Shown here: positions 1 through 9,191 of the stretch, piece after piece
How the letters are laid out: every line of letters begins with the position of its first letter
Position numbering within the stretch: the first letter of the stretch is position 1
Origin: Shewanella sp. VB17
Lineage (GTDB): Bacteria > Pseudomonadota > Gammaproteobacteria > Enterobacterales > Shewanellaceae
Direction of reading: 5' to 3'
DNA: 64,000 bases
NCBI RefSeq assembly: GCF_013248905.1
Contig: NZ_JABRVS010000001.1
Location: 4,216,001-4,280,000 of the forward strand
Position numbers and translations under genes: made by a program
The notes under the pieces: model-generated
Databases searched by the model: none
Told to the model about the DNA's origin: nothing
Seen by the model: the letters and a program-made list of their open reading frames with translations, nothing else

Positions 1-1
1 C

Positions 2-334
2 GACAGAAGTAACTATCGCTTCAGTCAATGGAACGCCATACACGAGCAGTATGGCCAATGCGCGATGACCATTGACTTCAAATCAAGAAAAGCTGAGCCA
101 CCTAGCTATACTCGAGGTCAGATCGCACGCACTTATCTGTATATGCATCAAGCATACAATTTTAATATTGCCAAAAATCAATTAAAGCTATTTAAAGCAT
201 GGGATAAAACTTATCCTGTTGATACTATCGAATGCAAAAGAGATCAAGAAATTGCACTCACTCAAGGGAATCATAACTCCTTTGTAAAGAAATTTTGTGA
301 CGCACAAGCAATGCCTCAAACGCTAGCAAAGTAG
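2..334 (+). CDS. endA: Endonuclease I, C-terminal part (5' end outside window)
   Basis: The reading frame is open from base 2 and shows the conserved endonuclease I C-terminus: an NRSNYRF-like start, YGQC, then DFK, AEPP, ARTYLYM, LFKAWDKTYPVD and GNHN blocks. The family is a periplasmic or secreted nonspecific DNase that cuts duplex DNA. About 110 codons are present, so roughly half of the usual 230-250 residue protein lies upstream of the window. The in-frame ATG at 65 is internal, not the start. The gene ends 6 bases before rsmE, and the endA-rsmE-gshB order is a conserved gammaproteobacterial arrangement. Confidence 0.93.
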   Translation, partial: DRSNYRFSQWNAIHEQYGQCAMTIDFKSRKAEPPSYTRGQIARTYLYMHQAYNFNIAKNQLKLFKAWDKTYPVDTIECKRDQEIALTQGNHNSFVKKFCDAQAMPQTLAK

Positions 335-340
335 GGAAAA

Positions 341-1072
341 ATGAGAACTCCAAGAATATATCAAGCATTACCGTTAACCCTAGGCAACACAGTCGAACTT
401 GATGATGAAGCGGCATCACATATTGGACGAGTGTTACGGATGAACAGCGGCGAACAGATCAGCCTCTTTAATGGTGATGGTCAAGAATTTCTCGCAGAGA
501 TAATTTCAGCCAGTAAGAAAAATGTCTCGGTTAAACTGTTAACTTCTCACCTTAATGAGACTGAATCACCACTACACCTTCATCTAGGACAGGTTATTTC
601 ACGTGGCGATCGCATGGACTTCACTATACAGAAATCTGTCGAACTTGGTGTGAATACTATTACCCCATTATTTTCTGAACGTTGTGGTGTCAAACTTTCA
701 GGCGAACGATTAGAGAAAAAAATATTGCAATGGCAAAAAATAGTCATAGGGGCGTGTGAACAATCCGGTCGTAATCAGATCCCTGAAATTAGACCCGCTA
801 TGACCCTAGAAACATGGGTAGCTGAACACACTGATGCGATGAAGTTAAACCTGCACCCTAGAGCAGAACATGGCATCAATGGTTTATCTCTAAAATCGTC
901 AAAAATCAGACTCTTGATTGGGCCTGAAGGGGGGCTTTCGCAAACCGAAATAATGATGACGGAACAACATCATTTTATCGATATTTTGCTTGGGCCTAGA
1001 GTATTAAGAACAGAAACTGCAGCCTTAACCGCGATGAGTGCATTGCAATTAAAATTTGGCGATATGGGGTAG
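341..1072 (+). CDS. rsmE: 16S rRNA (uracil(1498)-N(3))-methyltransferase RsmE
   Basis: The 243-aa protein methylates N3 of U1498 in 16S rRNA using S-adenosylmethionine. It has an N-terminal PUA-like part (HIGRVLRMNSGE, residues about 27-38) and the SPOUT knot signature at the C-terminus (LLIGPEGGLSQTE around residue 190, then LGPRVLRTETA around 215-226). Length matches the family. It sits between endA and gshB with a 6-base gap upstream, so it is probably co-transcribed with them. Confidence 0.95.
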   Translation: MRTPRIYQALPLTLGNTVELDDEAASHIGRVLRMNSGEQISLFNGDGQEFLAEIISASKKNVSVKLLTSHLNETESPLHLHLGQVISRGDRMDFTIQKSVELGVNTITPLFSERCGVKLSGERLEKKILQWQKIVIGACEQSGRNQIPEIRPAMTLETWVAEHTDAMKLNLHPRAEHGINGLSLKSSKIRLLIGPEGGLSQTEIMMTEQHHFIDILLGPRVLRTETAALTAMSALQLKFGDMG

Positions 1073-1124
1073 CATCCTCCTATCACCTTCTCATTTAAGA
1101 CCCTCGACAGAAGGAAGTAAATTC

Positions 1125-2075
1125 ATGATCAAGCTCGGCATAGTGATGGACCCCATCGCAGATATCAACATAAAGAAAGACTCTAGTTTTGCTATGTTAC
1201 TTGCAGCTCAGAATCGGGGCTACCAACTCTTCTACATGGAGATGCGGGATCTTGCCATGGTTAATGGCCAGGCTATGGCGACCATGCGCACCTTAAGCGT
1301 TAAACAAGACGAAGCCAGCTGGTTCACACTGGGGGAGTCTATCGACACCCCTTTGGCCGATCTTGATGTGATCTTAATGCGCAAAGATCCTCCTTTCGAT
1401 ACAGAATTTATCTATGCGACTTACATGCTTGAAAGAGCAGAAGAAGCTGGGGTGCTTATCGTCAACAAGCCTCAAAGCCTTCGCGACGCTAACGAGAAAC
1501 TTTTTACCGCTTGGTTTTCTGAATTTACACCTGAAACGATTGTCACTCGCGATCAACAAAGGATCAGGGATTTTCACCAACAGAAAAAAGACGTCATCAT
1601 TAAGCCATTAGATGGCATGGGTGGCAGCTCTATCTTTAGGGTTAAAGAAAATGATCCTAACTTAGGAGTGATCATTGAGACATTAACAAGCTATGGACAA
1701 CAATACGCTATGGTTCAAGCGTTTATTCCAGATATCACTTCAGGTGACAAACGTATTTTAGTGGTCGATGGTGAACCCGTGCCTTATTCGTTAGCCCGTA
1801 TTCCTCAAAAAGGAGAAACGCGAGGCAACTTGGCCGCAGGAGGACGCGGCGTCGCTCAACCCCTTTCGGAAAGTGATTGGGAAATAGCCCGTGCTATTGG
1901 ACCTGAACTTAAAAAACGGGGACTTATTTTTGTCGGACTAGATGTCATTGGTGATAAACTCACCGAAATCAATGTCACTAGCCCTACTTGTATCAAAGAG
2001 ATCCAAGCAGCGTTCGATGTCGATATTACCGGCATGCTAATGGATGCTATTGAATCGCGAATTAAATCAGCATAA
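1125..2075 (+). CDS. gshB: Glutathione synthetase
   Basis: ATP-grasp ligase that joins glycine to gamma-glutamylcysteine, the last step of glutathione synthesis. From the ATG at 1125 the product is 316 aa, the same as the E. coli enzyme. An open frame extends upstream to 1056 but overlaps rsmE; the ATG at 1125 is preceded by AAGGAAG at 1111-1117, so I chose it. Visible motifs are IVMDP near the N-terminus, KPLDGMGGSSIFR (ATP-binding), GDKRILVVDGEP and the C-terminal EINVTSPTC. The stop is 11 bases before the alkaline phosphatase gene. Confidence 0.95.
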   Translation: MIKLGIVMDPIADINIKKDSSFAMLLAAQNRGYQLFYMEMRDLAMVNGQAMATMRTLSVKQDEASWFTLGESIDTPLADLDVILMRKDPPFDTEFIYATYMLERAEEAGVLIVNKPQSLRDANEKLFTAWFSEFTPETIVTRDQQRIRDFHQQKKDVIIKPLDGMGGSSIFRVKENDPNLGVIIETLTSYGQQYAMVQAFIPDITSGDKRILVVDGEPVPYSLARIPQKGETRGNLAAGGRGVAQPLSESDWEIARAIGPELKKRGLIFVGLDVIGDKLTEINVTSPTCIKEIQAAFDVDITGMLMDAIESRIKSA

Positions 2076-2086
2076 AGGCAAATTCA

Positions 2087-3532
2087 ATGACACTAACACG
2101 TTCCCTCTTTACCGGTCTGACGTTTTTATCTAGCAGCTTAATAGGCATTGCCAATGCTAATAATGACACACCTGCACTTACCATGATGGGAACAACACTT
2201 AGTGTTCCTAAAAATATTGTTATTATGGTTGGCGACGGTATGGGCCCGTCCTATACCAGTGCTTATCGCTATTATAAAGACAATCCAGATACCGAAGAAG
2301 TTGAACAAACAGTATTTGATAGATTATTAGTCGGTACTGCCAGCACATATCCAGCTCGTATCAGTGGTTATGTGACAGACTCAGCTGCTGCTGCAACCGC
2401 TTTAGCCACTGGTATAAAATCATACAATGGCGCCATATCTGTCGATATTGATAAACAAATAATCACCACCATAATGGAAAAAGCCAAGTCTTTGGGTTTA
2501 TCTACTGGCGTTGCAGTGACATCACAAATTAATCATGCAACACCCGCGGCTTTTTTAACTCACAATGAAAGTCGTAATAATTATGATGAAATAGCCAAGA
2601 GTTTACTCGATACAGACACTGATGTGATGCTAGGTGGAGGTCAAAAATATTTTCCACCTCAATTACTCAAAGAATTTGAAAAGAAGGGTTATCAGTATCT
2701 TGCAGACTTCTCTAAGCTAGATTCAATCACGAAACCCAAAGTTATCGGTCTATTTGCAGAGGTTCAGCTCCCCTGGGCTATCAATGATAAAGGTGAGCAT
2801 AAACTCAGTAAAATGACTCAAAAAGCACTGGAACTATTATCTAAAAATCAAGATGGCTTTGTTTTACTCGTTGAAGGTAGCCTTATTGATTGGGCTGGCC
2901 ACAATAACGATATCGTTACAGCCATGGCAGAAATGGATGAATTCGCTAATACACTCGAAGTGGTTGAACAATACACACGTCAACATAACGATACGTTAAT
3001 GTTAGTCACAGCCGATCATAATACTGGCGGTTTAAGTATAGGTGCAAATGATGAATATCTCTGGAAAACAGACATCATTCATGGCGTAGTCAATAGCCCT
3101 GATGTGATAGCTTCACTGTCACTTGATGATGATAACTGGCAAGAAAAAGTAAGCAGTAAACTGGGTTTTGAACTTAACTCTGAAGAAGTGAGCCAACTCA
3201 CTCTGGCTCGCACACAGGGTCTTGATGAAATGACAACGGCCATTAAAAATATCATTGATATTCGCTCCTATACAGGATGGACAACCCAAGCTCATACAGC
3301 AGTTGATGTACAAGTCTTTGCTGCTGGCCCAGCATCGACACTGTTTAATGGCTATCAAGACAATATAGATATCGCCAATAAATTGATGAGTTTATTGCCA
3401 AAAAAGGCCAAACTTAACAATCAAATTAACGTAACAAGCTCCCCGAGCGTTCAGAGTAAAAATAAAGCCTCTCTTGTCATCGACCAGCCAAAAATAAATG
3501 CAACAGACGTAGAACAAGTTCAAGTCAATTAA
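2087..3532 (+). CDS. Secreted alkaline phosphatase (PhoA family)
   Basis: The 481-aa protein carries an N-terminal signal peptide (hydrophobic to about residue 24, ending IANANND) and is expected in the periplasm, where it releases phosphate from monoesters. Family motifs are all present: MVGDGMG (metal-ligand Asp), VTDSAAAATALATG with the nucleophilic Ser, HATPAAFL, LVEGSLIDWAGHNND, TADHNTGG and QAHTAVDV (metal-ligand His). The last 60 residues, after MSLLPKKAK, are low-complexity and look like a tail not needed for the fold. It follows gshB closely, but its role is unrelated. A hairpin terminator lies at 3571-3603. Which PhoA subtype it is cannot be decided from sequence alone. Confidence 0.9.
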   Translation: MTLTRSLFTGLTFLSSSLIGIANANNDTPALTMMGTTLSVPKNIVIMVGDGMGPSYTSAYRYYKDNPDTEEVEQTVFDRLLVGTASTYPARISGYVTDSAAAATALATGIKSYNGAISVDIDKQIITTIMEKAKSLGLSTGVAVTSQINHATPAAFLTHNESRNNYDEIAKSLLDTDTDVMLGGGQKYFPPQLLKEFEKKGYQYLADFSKLDSITKPKVIGLFAEVQLPWAINDKGEHKLSKMTQKALELLSKNQDGFVLLVEGSLIDWAGHNNDIVTAMAEMDEFANTLEVVEQYTRQHNDTLMLVTADHNTGGLSIGANDEYLWKTDIIHGVVNSPDVIASLSLDDDNWQEKVSSKLGFELNSEEVSQLTLARTQGLDEMTTAIKNIIDIRSYTGWTTQAHTAVDVQVFAAGPASTLFNGYQDNIDIANKLMSLLPKKAKLNNQINVTSSPSVQSKNKASLVIDQPKINATDVEQVQVN

Positions 3533-3570
3533 TCTTACTCATAGAATGTGCTATTAGTGTTAAAAATATA

Positions 3571-3603
3571 TAAGGTTAGCTCCCAGAAAAGGAGCTAACC
3601 TTA
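3571..3603. terminator. Bidirectional hairpin terminator between convergent genes
   Basis: A perfect 13-bp stem (TAAGGTTAGCTCC at 3571-3583 with its complement at 3591-3603) and a 7-base loop lies between the alkaline phosphatase gene and the convergent GGDEF-EAL gene. The flanking T-tracts are weak, but the position and stem strength fit termination from both sides. Confidence 0.75.
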
Positions 3604-3631
3604 TTGGTTATTCATCGCTCTATGTCATTGT

Positions 3632-6112
3632 TTAACAGCCAAACTGCCTTAAGTCAGATACAAGGCCTATAGGCCAAATCCTACTCTTCTCTATGGTACT
3701 TAGGATAGTATTAATCTCGGTTTCATCTAAAGGTTTAGAATACAGATAACCCTGTGCAAGCTCACATCCTACTCTGGCTAAAAAATTGCTTTGTTCTATC
3801 GTTTCAACTCCTTCAGCGACAACGGTACGTCCTAAGTGATGCGCCAAATCGATAATCGTTGTGATAATATGCGGATCGACCCCCTCATTAAGAGCATCAG
3901 TAATAAAGCATTGATCAATTTTCAATACATCAAAAGGCAGCTTCTTGAGGTAACTGAGAGAAGAATAGCCAGTACCAAAATCATCAATCGCAATGCGAAT
4001 GCCAATCTGCTTTAATGACTGCATCGATGACATGGCCAAATCTACCTGCTCAATCACACTCTCCTCAGTCACCTCTAATAATAAACTTTGAGGAGAAAGT
4101 TTATATTTAGATAAAATATGTTGTACCAAAGGAATAAGATCGGGGTCCATGTAATGCTTAGCTGACAAGTTCACGGCTAAATAAAGATCATCCCAACCTA
4201 ACTTTCTGAAGCGAGATATCATGGCTCCGCATTCTTCCAAAACATAATTACCCACTTGGATCATCGCATCACTGCCCTCAATATCAGGAATAAAATCATC
4301 AGGCATGATTAATCCATGCTCAGGATGATCCCAGCGGATCAGCGCTTCAAACCCTTTAAGCTTTCCATCAGCTAATGCCACAATAGGTTGCAAATACAAA
4401 GATAATTGTCGCAACTCCAATGCCATATCAATACTTTGTTCTATCATCATTTTATTACTGGCCTTGAGTAACATATCATCAGTAAATACACGATAATTAC
4501 TGCGACCGGCATCTTTAGCTTTATACATCGCAAGATCTGCATGCTTAATTAACTCTTCCGCCCGCATCTTCATGCTCTTACAATAGGCAACGCCTATACT
4601 GGTTGTCACAATCAACTTATGATGCCCTAGCGCTACAGGTTGCTGTAAAGAGGAAAAGATTTTATGAATAATCTTACGCACATCTTCATCTGACCGTATT
4701 CCTCTTAGTAAAATAAGAAACTCATCACCACCTTGCCTAAAGACGGTATCCATCGCCCTTACACTATTATTTAATCTGGTTGAGACTATTTTTAACAGCT
4801 CATCCCCCTGAATTTGACCTAATGTATCGTTAATTCGTTTAAACTCATCTAAGTCCAGATACATTAAGGCTACTTGATCATGAATACTTCCAACACAGGC
4901 TATAGCCTTATTAAGCTCGTGCATTAACATCGCTTTATTAGGTAAGCCTGTAAGGGTATCTAGCATAGTGAGTCTTTCTAATTCTTCAGTATACTCAGCA
5001 ACTTCTAATTCTAAATGCTGAAGTCTATCCGCAAGCTGATGAGTCGCAACATTGATCAAATCAACCTCATCAATCACCAATGGAGACTTTATTGGTGACT
5101 GCCGCTTCAAAATATCAAAATCATGCTCTGCGAGTAAAGGTAATAAAGTCGCATGTCGACTGAGGCTGACAATGGGTGCCCAAGCAACCAAAAAAATCAC
5201 CAACCCAGATAAAACGAAAGCAATTAACAAGGTACCCAGCATATTCTCTTGAAATTCATCTAGAAATAATTGCCAGGCATTAATATTATTAATCACCAAT
5301 ATCGCAGGTGAATCATCACCTTCAGTTAACGGAAATATCCAGACAGCTGAACGCTCATTGTTAACCTCATATACACTGCCTTTACTGGCAATATCATTCC
5401 ATGAAAATAGCTTAACGGCTTGCTCTAGTTGCGGTAAACTGGTCCTCTTGTTACTTAAACTATACAACTGTCTTGACCAATAATGGAATCCGGTGGGATT
5501 ATCGATCTCTGGTCCGAAAACTGCTAATTCAAACGATTCATTCACCCTGAAAATTGATAATATATCAATCAAACTTGATTCGAGAGATAGATAATAAGAA
5601 GCGCCATGGATAAGACTTGGTACTAAGACTTGAATCACGCATTCCTGACGACAAACAATACGCCAATGTGGCTCTCCATTGAACTTTTTCGACTTAAACC
5701 AGTGAATATCTTCTGTATCAATGGGCTTTCCCCCATGAGCTAGGACCTCCCCTAGCGGTGATATTAATCGTATTGAATTCAGCCCCCAGTAAAGTTGAAT
5801 ATCAGGCCAGCGGTCGTCAAACATCATTTGATATTGGTTGATACCAACATTGGTGCTATTTTTATCATTAATAAGCAATGTGATCTGCTCTGCTGTAATA
5901 AGCGAGTTATCCACGGCTAATAAAATAGCGCTGTCTAAATTTTGAGATAATTGGTTTTTCAATGACTCTAACAGGTGGTTCTGTTGGTTAATCAGCTGCC
6001 GAAATGTAAACCCTCCCAATACTCCCCCCAAAATGGTGAGCATCACTAAAACAACCACTAAAAGTTGCCATTTTAAGCTGATAAAAATACGAGTCCTATT
6101 GCCTATTTTCAT
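3632..6112 (-). CDS. Membrane-bound GGDEF-EAL cyclic-di-GMP enzyme
   Basis: The 826-aa protein has a membrane helix at about 16-36, a periplasmic sensor region of about 250 residues, a second helix at about 291-311, a HAMP-like linker, a GGDEF domain (about 385-545) and an EAL domain (about 560-810). GGDEF is intact at 461-465 with the RxxD inhibitory site RAMD at 452-455, so diguanylate cyclase activity is possible and product-inhibited. The EAL domain keeps EAL (589-591), EVTEE (about 680), DDFGTGYSSL (710-719) and VVAEGVET, so phosphodiesterase activity is also plausible. The direction of net activity cannot be read from sequence. It is the last gene of a three-gene operon (4-base gap from the barrel protein), suggesting that the periplasmic and outer-membrane partners tune it. 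Confidence 0.93.
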   Translation of the reverse strand: MKIGNRTRIFISLKWQLLVVVLVMLTILGGVLGGFTFRQLINQQNHLLESLKNQLSQNLDSAILLAVDNSLITAEQITLLINDKNSTNVGINQYQMMFDDRWPDIQLYWGLNSIRLISPLGEVLAHGGKPIDTEDIHWFKSKKFNGEPHWRIVCRQECVIQVLVPSLIHGASYYLSLESSLIDILSIFRVNESFELAVFGPEIDNPTGFHYWSRQLYSLSNKRTSLPQLEQAVKLFSWNDIASKGSVYEVNNERSAVWIFPLTEGDDSPAILVINNINAWQLFLDEFQENMLGTLLIAFVLSGLVIFLVAWAPIVSLSRHATLLPLLAEHDFDILKRQSPIKSPLVIDEVDLINVATHQLADRLQHLELEVAEYTEELERLTMLDTLTGLPNKAMLMHELNKAIACVGSIHDQVALMYLDLDEFKRINDTLGQIQGDELLKIVSTRLNNSVRAMDTVFRQGGDEFLILLRGIRSDEDVRKIIHKIFSSLQQPVALGHHKLIVTTSIGVAYCKSMKMRAEELIKHADLAMYKAKDAGRSNYRVFTDDMLLKASNKMMIEQSIDMALELRQLSLYLQPIVALADGKLKGFEALIRWDHPEHGLIMPDDFIPDIEGSDAMIQVGNYVLEECGAMISRFRKLGWDDLYLAVNLSAKHYMDPDLIPLVQHILSKYKLSPQSLLLEVTEESVIEQVDLAMSSMQSLKQIGIRIAIDDFGTGYSSLSYLKKLPFDVLKIDQCFITDALNEGVDPHIITTIIDLAHHLGRTVVAEGVETIEQSNFLARVGCELAQGYLYSKPLDETEINTILSTIEKSRIWPIGLVSDLRQFGC

Positions 6113-6116
6113 TCAT

Positions 6117-7289
6117 TTACCACTGAAATCGATATGAGATCTGCATTGCAAACATTGACCAATATTTTGCCTGCTCGGAAGGCATTGGAGAGATAAGAGG
6201 TGTCACCCAAGAAGCGCCTTCTACTTGATGATATTCTAATGTCAGTAGCCAATTATGACTGGGGAACCATCGTGTTCCAAAAGTCCAATCATCGGCATAA
6301 CCATAATAAGCAGGGAAGCCAGAATTCATTGCATACCCTTGTCCATCTTTATCATTAGTGTTATCTATTTGCTTATCGAACCGAACAAATAACTCAACTT
6401 CATTAGGAAGATAGGTACGTAATTCTAAGTAATAACCCAAGCTAGGCTCTGTAAACTCTCCCAATTGAGGCGAAAGCGATAATCCATTAATAACAGTATC
6501 ACCCGTTAGATATTCTCCCGTTAATTCAAAATTTTCATACCTAAATTGCCCTGAAAAAACCCAATTAATTAATTGAATATCACCTGAAAAATAACTGTCA
6601 GAGATTGGGGAAATATAATTAACTTTGCCATTATAATAAGTGATCCCTAACCAAACATTGTCATTTTGAAACTCGACATCAACAGCATAATAATGTTCAG
6701 AATCAAATTCACCTAAGTTAGCACTTCCCAGCACATTATTTTCTAAATCTTCGGTCACATCGACTTTACCAAGGCTAAGGTGCCAATCGAGAGTCCCATC
6801 AAAAATCTGATGTATGCCAAATACATCAGCGCCTTCAATATGCAACTGGGCATCACGAAAGTAATCACTATAAATCGATTGAGGTAACATAATACTAGAG
6901 CGAGTAAAAGGCACATCACGGGTACTTGAGTAAAAACCAGATTCATTCTTAAATAACCCGCCACGAATACCTAATGTCGCCAGTCCAAATAGATGCGTAT
7001 ACTCAACAAAGAGATAATCAAATTTAACTTTGGCGTCATATAACTCCCCCCATTGCCTAAAACTCAACGCACTGGCAACCCTTACATGCTCAATAGGTTT
7101 CCATGAAACAGCAAAAGCCGCTTCTGTGATGTCAAAAGCATGATCATCATTACCAACAACAAATTGGCTATCATCAGCATAAACATAACCTTGGCCAATG
7201 AAACCATTTAACTGCAAATCCGAGCCTACTGATGGAATAGATAAAATGAGTAATATAAATAAAAAGTAAAATCTAGCGAATTTATTCAT
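6117..7289 (-). CDS. Outer-membrane beta-barrel (porin-like) protein
   Basis: The 390-aa product begins with a signal peptide (FYFLFILLILSIPSVGS, cleavage near residue 23). It consists of alternating amphipathic strands rich in aromatic residues and ends in SYRFQW, a terminal aromatic signature typical of outer-membrane barrels. No specific porin family could be named; it resembles uncharacterised carbonate- or phosphate-type porin-like proteins only in general features. Its start overlaps the end of the upstream PstS-like gene by 8 bases and its end lies 4 bases before the GGDEF-EAL gene, so all three are probably translationally linked. Confidence 0.8.
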   Translation of the reverse strand: MNKFARFYFLFILLILSIPSVGSDLQLNGFIGQGYVYADDSQFVVGNDDHAFDITEAAFAVSWKPIEHVRVASALSFRQWGELYDAKVKFDYLFVEYTHLFGLATLGIRGGLFKNESGFYSSTRDVPFTRSSIMLPQSIYSDYFRDAQLHIEGADVFGIHQIFDGTLDWHLSLGKVDVTEDLENNVLGSANLGEFDSEHYYAVDVEFQNDNVWLGITYYNGKVNYISPISDSYFSGDIQLINWVFSGQFRYENFELTGEYLTGDTVINGLSLSPQLGEFTEPSLGYYLELRTYLPNEVELFVRFDKQIDNTNDKDGQGYAMNSGFPAYYGYADDWTFGTRWFPSHNWLLTLEYHQVEGASWVTPLISPMPSEQAKYWSMFAMQISYRFQW

Positions 7290-7686
7290 ATAAGCCTCTC
7301 GCTAAGGATCCGGTGTTACTGATATAGCCAATTGCACCCGGCGTTTGCAAAATCAATTGTTTCATTTCAGCTTCAGATCTTAATATTTCAGGCCTTTCAC
7401 CTGTACCGGAAAAAACTAAACGATCCCAGCGTTTTTGTAGCATATAAGGCATCATATCTAATTGCTGGACACAAAATTCTTTATGTAAATCTGAACTTGG
7501 AGTGAGGATAAAGACATGAATTTTATTACCGTCTGGCCAGTAGGTTTTCTGCATAGAAAAAATCAACCGTAATTCTTGTAGAGAAAGACGGTGATCAACA
7601 GCTGAATCATTGACGATCACTTGAGCTGCGATTGAATGTGCACAAAAAAGATAAAATAATAACATCCATGTAGCCAAAAAATGCAT
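7282..7686 (-). CDS. Small PstS-like periplasmic substrate-binding protein
   Basis: The 134-aa protein has a signal peptide (to about residue 21, AHSIAAQ) and resembles one lobe of phosphate-type binding proteins: LSLQELRLIFSM, WPDGNKIHVF, FCVQQLDMMP and TPGAIGYIS are the conserved blocks. It is less than half the length of a canonical PstS, but short stand-alone proteins of this kind occur next to sensory c-di-GMP genes. I infer that it binds a small anion or acts as a ligand-sensing partner of the downstream GGDEF-EAL protein; the ligand is unknown. First gene of the minus-strand operon ending at 3632. Confidence 0.72.
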   Translation of the reverse strand: MHFLATWMLLFYLFCAHSIAAQVIVNDSAVDHRLSLQELRLIFSMQKTYWPDGNKIHVFILTPSSDLHKEFCVQQLDMMPYMLQKRWDRLVFSGTGERPEILRSEAEMKQLILQTPGAIGYISNTGSLARGLYE

Positions 7687-7981
7687 CTAAAAGGTCCCCT
7701 ACCATCAACCATATTTTCCATGACACTTTAATGGCCCAATTGACTACTGCATAAAGTTAAACTGATCCAAAACATCACCCAAGTACAGCTTAGGTAAGTA
7801 AATGCTATGTCGCCTACATATTTACATCTTTTTCACTGATTTAGTCTGAAACCACAGGATAAAATACATATGATGGACACCATATTCTGTCGAATTAAAG
7901 CCACAAAAAACACAAATCAATTACTGTATGACCACTTTTTTACGCTATAATTGCGGTCAAATTTTTTTAATGTGATTGTCA

Positions 7982-9016
7982 GTGTTAACGAATCCATCGC
8001 AACTTATTCTTAAAAATAGTGACTTTTTTTCTCATAAAAATGTGTTAATACTCAACTATGAGGCCGATTTATTACCTAAACGCCTGCTAGACAGTGCTAA
8101 GAGTGTTACCGCGTTATCACTTGATTATCATCATCACTTAGTCATGAGTCGTCAGCCTACAGAGAATTTAACTCTACATTTTGGCCATCGACTCCCCACG
8201 ATTGATGAAAAATTTGATAGCATTATTATCTATTATCCAAAAGCCAAAGCTCTCGCTGCTTATCTCATCAATCTTGCTGGAACACATTTATGTCCAAAGG
8301 GTGAGCTGGTTGTCGTTGGCGAAAATAAAGGCGGTGTCAAATCGATTGTGAAACAGATCCCTGAGTATTTTGATCCCCCTTTCAAACAAGCTAATGCGAG
8401 ACATTGCTTACTCTTCACGAGTCAACTTATCAAACAAGCACCGGCGATTAATCTCTCCGATTGGGTCAGTAAGTATCAACTCGATACCCCACAAGGTGAA
8501 ATCACTATCTGTAATTTGGTTGGGGTGTTCAGTGAAAAACGTCTAGATGAAGGCACTAAATTGTTACTTTCACACTTACCAAGGTTATCAGGAAGAGTGG
8601 TAGATTTTGGTTGTGGAGCAGGGATAATAGCGGCTGCATTGCTTAAGGCTCAACCAGAGCTAAAAGTTGAATGCGTCGATATCAATGCGATGGCCTTAAA
8701 ATCTTGTGAATTAACACTAGCAGCGAATCATTTTATCGCTAAAACCTATGCTTCCGACGGGTTATCTCAAACGCAAGGCCGTTTTGATGGGATTATTTCT
8801 AACCCTCCTTTTCATGATGGTTTGCAAAGTACGACTGAGATCGCCAAGAAATTTGTACAAGATAGTGTACAGAAATTAGCAAAAGGTGGCTGTTGGCATA
8901 TTGTCGCCAACCGGCATCTCCCTTATAGTGATACAATTGTTGAATTTTTTGGCTCTGTTAATGTACAAGCAGAAAATAATAAATACAAAATTTATTCTCA
9001 CAAGACACATAGTTAA
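7982..9016 (+). CDS. rsmC: 16S rRNA (guanine(1207)-N(2))-methyltransferase RsmC
   Basis: The enzyme methylates G1207 of 16S rRNA. It has a tandem methyltransferase layout: a degenerate N-terminal domain and a C-terminal catalytic domain with FGCGAGIIAAALL (SAM binding, around residue 210) and the NPPFHDG catalytic motif. The start is a GTG at 7982 (product LTNPSQLIL..., 344 aa), chosen because family members start with this sequence; a TTG at 7976 is the alternative. No strong ribosome-binding site is visible. A hairpin follows at 9026-9062. Confidence 0.92.
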   Translation: MLTNPSQLILKNSDFFSHKNVLILNYEADLLPKRLLDSAKSVTALSLDYHHHLVMSRQPTENLTLHFGHRLPTIDEKFDSIIIYYPKAKALAAYLINLAGTHLCPKGELVVVGENKGGVKSIVKQIPEYFDPPFKQANARHCLLFTSQLIKQAPAINLSDWVSKYQLDTPQGEITICNLVGVFSEKRLDEGTKLLLSHLPRLSGRVVDFGCGAGIIAAALLKAQPELKVECVDINAMALKSCELTLAANHFIAKTYASDGLSQTQGRFDGIISNPPFHDGLQSTTEIAKKFVQDSVQKLAKGGCWHIVANRHLPYSDTIVEFFGSVNVQAENNKYKIYSHKTHS

Positions 9017-9025
9017 TCACTGCAG

Positions 9026-9062
9026 ATATTAAGTGGTGTTAAAATTTAATACCACTTAATAT
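9026..9062 (+). terminator. Hairpin downstream of rsmC
   Basis: ATATTAAGTGGT (9026-9037) pairs perfectly with ACCACTTAATAT (9051-9062) across a 13-base AT-rich loop, 10 bases after the rsmC stop. The T-tract after it is short (TTTCC), so termination is probable rather than certain. Confidence 0.6.
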
Positions 9063-9191
9063 TTCCTCCCTTTATTCGCATATCACTTCTATTATAAATA
9101 GGTTAGCTTAGATATTTTTCGGTTTTTACCGCTTCTAAGACTAAAGTTTACACTGTAATACTCAAAATAAAAAAGTGTCGAATCATCACAG

